Assembly: GCA_019426215.1 (NCBI GenBank)
Contig: CM033406.1
Location: forward strand, 4,851,001-4,915,000
Reading direction: 5' to 3'
DNA: 64,000 nucleotides
DNA from: Buddleja alternifolia
Lineage: Eukaryota > Streptophyta > Magnoliopsida > Lamiales > Scrophulariaceae
The position numbers were made by a program, and so were the translations under genes. Below the pieces are notes generated by a model. It was not told the origin of the DNA, did not search any database, and worked only from the letters and a program-made list of their open reading frames with translations. This document shows, piece after piece, positions 59,112 through 64,000 of this stretch. How positions within the stretch are numbered: the stretch's first letter is position 1; each line of letters begins with the position of its first letter.

Positions 59112-60974
59112 TCAAAGTGAATGGTGCTGCTTTGGAAATGGTCCTAGAATTCACTGATAAAGTTTGACATGCTTGTGTGATAAATTGCATGTTGCAAGCA
59201 ATGGATCAGAGGTCTTATATATAGTTATTATATGCATAAACTCCCTCCCAAACTAGGACACAAAAGGAAGAAGAAATTCTACAGCAACCCATATATAATA
59301 TCAGTATGAACAAAATAATGTTAGGATTATGCCCTCAGATGCCATAGAGGATAGAATGTATAGGGCACATATCTTGTATTGAACTTAAACTCTTCTAAAA
59401 TAAAAGGCATTATTGCGTTTTCACTTAATTCTTATCTGCATCTATAAGTTGTGTAAAACGTTTTGTCCATGTTTTCAGTGTGATCCCTCTACTTCCTGTG
59501 GGATATGAAGATTGGCACCAGAGAGATCGATCTTGATTACTAAAATAAGTTCGCAAGTAATATGAAGTCTTTAATGGACAAATAAAGACTTCGAATACTT
59601 GTACAATCTTAGCTCCGACATGGGAGTGCCTGTCTGATCATGTGATGATAGGAGACTAAGATTGTAGACACGTCAGTGGAACTGATATGTTCGAACACGA
59701 CTCGCATCGGTTCTGTCACATGGGTTTTCACTCTGTGACTGTCAATGACGGAACTGATTATGCGTAATAGGTATATGTGAACCTTTGACCTGAAGTATCA
59801 GGCTGAAGATGCACTTATGACGTCAAGTGCTTCACTAGATTAGTTAGACCCAATTCACTCTTTGGTGGGGTCAACCTCGAAATGTGGACTTGATGGGCAA
59901 GTGGTAATCTTAGCAGATATCTAATATTAGATTTGTTCTCTCATAAGTGAATGAGTATGTACCCTATGTAATTATAGATAAATAGAGATCAAAGTCTTTG
60001 GCCAAAGCAAACAAGACGATTGTGCTTGGCACTAAATCGATCTCAATGATCTCGTATTTATTATGATTTATACATATGATCAAGTCCAGTGAGTTTGACA
60101 TAACCATGACTCTCACTTGACCGGGGAACGTGAACAAAGGGTTTATACATATACGGTATTTACGATTGAAAGGTTTCAGAATGATCCTATCATTCGTTTT
60201 CGTTTGGGTTACGAAGTGGGCCACGTGACCGGCTAGGTGTTACTCACTTCCTTTGGTTTCCTCTCATTGCCAAACGAAACAAACCTAAAGAGTCGCGCAA
60301 AAGGATTGACAAAGAAAAATGAAGAAAAAGAAATTTCTATTATTTCTTCTGGGAGTTTTAATTTATTGGATAAATTAAATAATTAATTATTCATTAGATG
60401 AAATAATTAATTATAATGATAAGATTAATTAATAATTAATTTCCTTGTGAAATATATTAATGAATTAATTTATCTAATTAATTTGATTATTTAATTAATT
60501 TATTTATTTATTGGACACAATAAATTATTAATAGAAATAAGAAATTAATTAAACAAAACAAATCCCGGGGCTAAATAAGGAGTCCAATTGGACGCCTACT
60601 TGGCCTCAATGTGGCGTCTTTGAGAGGCCACATATTAGGGCTCTTTTGTTTTGACTTGTTCAATAAGTCATGAGGTATATAAGGACTCTTTGACTTAGAA
60701 CAAGAAGAAGGAGAGAATACAGAACTCTCATAACTCTCAAAAAGAAAGAAAAATATTCCTCCCCTCCTCTATACCTAGCCGTCGACCATAGAGAAAGAAG
60801 AAAGGGGATTTTTCGTTTGTTGATCCGTGGATGACGATTTAGTGACTACGTATTTTCAATGTTCGGATCAAGTTCAAGTTTGAAGAATCAAACCAAAGGA
60901 TTGAAGATTTGGAAGCTTCAATATTTTGAGTTTGGAGAAGAAGTTTTTCTCCATCATCATATTCATATTAACGA

Positions 60975-61017
60975 GTAAGTTTTATTCGTTATACGCTTTT
61001 AGATTCAATTATGCGAA
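60975..61017 (+). repeat. 43-bp direct repeat, copy 1
   Basis: Starts GTAAGTTTTATTCG and ends AATTATGCGAA. Identical to 61460-61502. Confidence 0.93.
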
Positions 61018-61459
61018 TCACCATTTCTCTCAGTAATGGACTTCCTTGAATTCTTCCTTAGCCTTAGATGTCCTTTCATCTCGAATCTCCGACAGACAGA
61101 ATCTCCATGCATGCGTTCTTTCTCTCCTCCCCTCAGCCATACATCTCTTTTTCTCTCTTTATTTTTTTTGTTTTGCTTTTGGCCCTTTTTGTTAGGCATT
61201 GAACCTGACCTTAGGTGCTAAAAAAAATGAACAGAAGATTGCTTGGACATAACCACACGTTTCGCATTTCAACCATGGAAATGGAGTATCCATAGCCTTG
61301 CTTCTTTTTCGGCCAAATCCTGATTTCGTTTTGCTTCTCCCGATCGTCGAGCCTGATCGACTCGACTCTTTTCCCCGACCCCCGGCCTGATTTGATTCCT
61401 TCCAAGGCTTGGCTAGATTGGATGGATTGGTTTGAATAGCCTAGTTTCGTAGCCCAAAG

Positions 61460-61502
61460 GTAAGTTTTATTCGTTATACGCTTTTAGATTCAATTATGCG
61501 AA
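61460..61502 (+). repeat. 43-bp direct repeat, copy 2
   Basis: Identical to 60975-61017. Between the copies lie 442 bp (61018-61459) that have no counterpart in the related LTR at 40321. Confidence 0.93.
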
Positions 61503-61583
61503 CTAGAGTACCAATTGGGTTTTCGTTTTAATTTTTGAAATTCCTTCTGCTGCGTTTATGCCTTTTCGAACGAAACTCAACAG

Positions 61584-61596
61584 TGGTATCAGAGTC
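61584..61596 (+). other. Primer binding site (initiator tRNA-Met type)
   Basis: TGGTATCAGAGTC one base after the LTR, same variant and same spacing as in the nested Copia element. Confidence 0.9.
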
Positions 61597-63765
61597 AATC
61601 TCTAATTTGCATATTTGATCTTGTTTATATGATTTAAGAATTGCATGTTATGTGTTTTTGAAGCATATTTGTATGTTTTTCTTAAATCTGTGTTTTATGG
61701 TTTTTGGCCTAGTTTTTTGATTTTTAGTTATTGTAAATCTAGGGATATTTGATGATATTGAAAATTGAAAAATACGGAGGAAAAACGTGGATCGAAAGCC
61801 CCGGGAAAAAATGTGCGCAGCTGCGCGCGTTGTTTAGCGCAGCCGGGTCGAAACAGTCACAGCCCATCGGGTCGTGACCGTGGCCCGACGGGTCGTGGGT
61901 TTGGATACCGAATTCGTTGATCTGGGTCATGGATTCAGGTCGTAAAATGGGCTATGTTTGGGTCAAAATTGTTTTTTGAATTTTGGGTGATTTTAATTAA
62001 TTGGGTGGATCAAAAGGATGATGACTCGAATAATTTAAATCAAGCCCAATTGAAAATTATCCAATTTCGATTTGTTAATTAGTTTGGACTTAATCTAATT
62101 AAATCTAAATGGGCCAATTAGATTGGTGATTTGGACTTAAATTAAATTTAGCCCAATAAGAAATTAATGAACGTGAATGTTGTTCTAATTAATTATTTTG
62201 AGCCCAATTAAATTGAATCCAAGTGGACCAAAAAAATGGTGACTTGGGTTTGATGAAATCGAGCCCAATGAGATTAATTGGAATATAATATTTAATTAGA
62301 ACTAATTAATTATTTTTCTTGGAGATTAATAATTGATTTATGGATTAAATATTATTTATTTTTCCTCGACTTGGAAATTACTTCATTTTGAATAAGGAAT
62401 ATAAATTATTTTTCTTAGAGATTAATAATTAATTCTTTGATCAAATAAATGTATTTCCAATTTTTGATGGTTTTAAATCATAATAAAATAAAATATAGAA
62501 TTCCATATTTTATGTGTTCATATTATTTTAATTAAAGGTAGATGCACTTAATTCTTAATTTCGTACATCTGAGTCATCTAGTTGGATTAGAATTATTTTA
62601 ATTGAAATAGTGAATATGTGAAATCATAAGGAATTTTATAAAGGACTTTTTAGTTGGACTAAATTTTTTAATAATCAACATAAGTGATTTAATATTGTGA
62701 GCATGTATTAAATGTTGCGAGCATGTATTAATTGATGCGAGCATGTATTAATTGATGCGAGCATGTCTTATGTGATTAAAACACTAATCATGGACTTAGG
62801 ATTATATGTTTTACCTTTAATTTTATGGGTTATCAAATTTGAAGCTATTTATTATATTCTTAGAAATAATGCAAGAGTTTTTTTAGGAATCGAGATAAAA
62901 TAGTTCAAAGTTGATAAAGTCAAAAGGCCCATGAATGGTTAGTAGGTTTAATCTATGCCTTTTGTGATGGCCCATTGGCTCGGGCCCTCTAGTAAAAGTC
63001 CATGATCAAGTGATGAATTTATTTATTCATTTATTTAAATTCTATGTTTATTTATATTGAAAGACATGATTATTAATAGTATTTTTATGCATGATCAATA
63101 TAGAATAAAACGTTATATAAATTGAATAATGTGCAAAGTGAGATCAAAATCTTTTGACGAATTAAATTCTCCCAAATAAATTATGCCGAGTTAGAAAAGG
63201 ATGTTTGACATCCTCACCCTCCACTAAGCTTTCTAAAATTAGAATTACTATAAATGTGTAATGCTTCCCAGTTATGGGGGTTATACATTTAGAAATAATT
63301 TGAAATTTTATAAAGTGCATGCAAGTGCCTCGATCGAAACATATTTCACCCCAGAAACCTGTTCGGTTGCAAGGCGAAATTCAAATGTTAGATTATAGGA
63401 GTTAGTGGGATAAACTCGGGTAGTTCACGAACCTAAAAATCGAATGGGTTGCGGTTTGGTAAACTATGGAGAAACGTATTGAAACATTTATTGGATAAAT
63501 TAATATTAGATATCACTTTAAATAATTAATGGGCCAGAAACCGGTTAGGTTGCAACCTATTTAATCAATTGAGGACTTCAATACCTGCAGTGGAATCGAT
63601 GCCAATGATGATTCCCGATTTTCATATGGGAGTGTGGGATTCGAAAAATGCAGTGGGAGCCAAGATAAATTTTAAGTCCTTAATTTTTCTTGGTTAAGTC
63701 AAAACAAGTAATCTAATAAATCTGGTTTATTTCTGCAGTCAATTTCTCTTTTATCTCTCTCAAAT
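61597..63765 (+). other. Long leader of the terminal Copia element
   Basis: About 2.2 kb, no credible ORF. GC-rich patch at about 61790-61940; tandem 'gcgagcatgtattaattgat' units at about 62697-62770. The order of phrases follows the leader at 41931-43820, including 'caaaaggatgatgac' and the 'gagttagtggga' block. Confidence 0.65.
62697..62770 (+). repeat. Short tandem repeat, about 20-bp unit
   Basis: Four units of 'gagcatgtattaa(t/a)tg(a/t)tgc' type in the Copia leader. The related leader at 42770 has a single 'gcaagcatgtattatgtgat'. Confidence 0.85.
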
Positions 63766-64000
63766 ATGACAAATCCACTTTCAATTCTACTCGAAAAGAA
63801 TACTCTGACTGGACCCAATTATGTGGACTGGCTTAGAAATTTGAGGATTGTCCTCAATATGGAATCACTGGGATACGTCTTGGAGGCTGATATCCCGGCG
63901 GCTCCAGCTAGAACACGTGCCAACGAGGAAGAGGTCCAAGCCCATGAAAAATGGGTTAAGGACGACCTCCGGGTGAGAAGATACATGGTGGGATCTATGA
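63766..64000 (+). CDS. Copia gag, N-terminal part (cut by window end)
   Basis: ATG at 63766 opens 'MTNPLSILLEKNTLTGPNYV', then 'DWLRNLRIVLNMESLGYVLE', the start of a plant Copia gag (the DUF4219/UBN2 type). The frame stays open to the window end. The core particle protein and, downstream, the polymerase would follow. Whether the element is active cannot be judged from here. Confidence 0.88.
   Translation, partial: MTNPLSILLEKNTLTGPNYVDWLRNLRIVLNMESLGYVLEADIPAAPARTRANEEEVQAHEKWVKDDLRVRRYMVGSM

Larger units (their letters stand above)
59319..61582 (+). repeat. 5' LTR of a Copia element running off the window
   Basis: TGTTAGGATTATGCCCTCAGATGCC at the start and ..CGAAACTCAACA at the end; 2264 bp. 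It is followed by a primer site at 61584. It matches the LTR at 40321 in layout but is longer, partly through an extra 485 bp bounded by a 43-bp direct repeat. The left flank is AATAA; the right one lies beyond the window. Confidence 0.88.
59319..64000 (+). mobile_element. Copia retrotransposon, 5' part only (continues past 64000)
   Basis: 5' LTR (59319-61582), primer site (61584-61596), leader of about 2.2 kb and the start of an intact gag. The gag start ('NTLTGPNYVDWLRNLRIVL') is closely related to that of the nested Copia at 40321 ('NTILTGPNYIEWLTKLRMVL'), so the two belong to related families. No break is seen in the 78 codons available. Confidence 0.9.

Noticed and set aside
61005..61405. 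Open frames on both strands in the 442-bp insert of the Copia LTR
   Set aside because: CT-rich on one strand, Arg/Lys-rich on the other; composition explains them and no domain was recognised.

Overview
This is a plant nuclear genome window, most probably from a eudicot. It is AT-rich, its genes have introns, and most of its length is layered retrotransposons and DNA transposons. No bacterial-type operons, CRISPR arrays or rRNA genes were seen. Exact species is not determinable from the sequence alone.

Host genes. (1) 11502-12128 (+) is a single-exon gene for a 208-residue DUF761-type protein, with a TATA box about 215 bp upstream. (2) 20022-39123 (+) is a complete five-exon DHHC-type protein S-acyltransferase gene (389 residues). 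All exon junctions are phase 0 with GT..AG borders, but intron 3 is about 16.2 kb. (3) 53740-54980 (-) is a decayed INDETERMINATE DOMAIN (IDD) C2H2 zinc-finger gene, with nonsense codons and lost zinc-binding cysteines.

Layout. 1-4250: LTRs of Ty1/Copia-like elements, nested and in both orientations. 4788-7020: solo LTR (-) with target duplication AATTG. 7070-9920: decayed LINE (RT to RNase H), ending at a CACTA-type terminus (about 9935-10039). 10040-12628: DUF761 gene and flanks. 12629-18161: LTR element (-) with no visible coding capacity and target duplication ATTTA. 18162-39463: acyltransferase gene. Its intron 3 holds a Mutator-like MITE (22509-23111), a very young gag-only LTR element (24211-26810), two LTR remnants (27791-29807 and 31786-33387), a GC-rich minisatellite (33420-33760) and a second Mutator-like MITE with long inverted repeats (35958-36708). 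39464-50243: solo LTR (-) split by a full-length, decayed Copia element (40321-49420); both keep perfect target duplications. 50318-51060: hAT-like element with an 8-bp duplication. 51819-53360: truncated Copia (-). 53740-54980: IDD pseudogene. 55330-55486: foldback repeat with a 42-base G run. 55714-59111: 5' half of a Ty3/Gypsy element whose gag is split by another hAT-like element (57458-58210). 59319-64000: 5' LTR, leader and start of gag of a Copia element that runs off the window.

The genes do not form a pathway. The main story is genome architecture: a conserved acyltransferase gene has kept an intact reading frame while one intron took in at least six mobile elements, one of them inserted recently. 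I found no clearly new biochemical system. The most notable objects are the gag-only element, the coding-free LTR element beside the DUF761 gene, the long-TIR MITE, and a copied 43-bp block inside the last Copia LTR.
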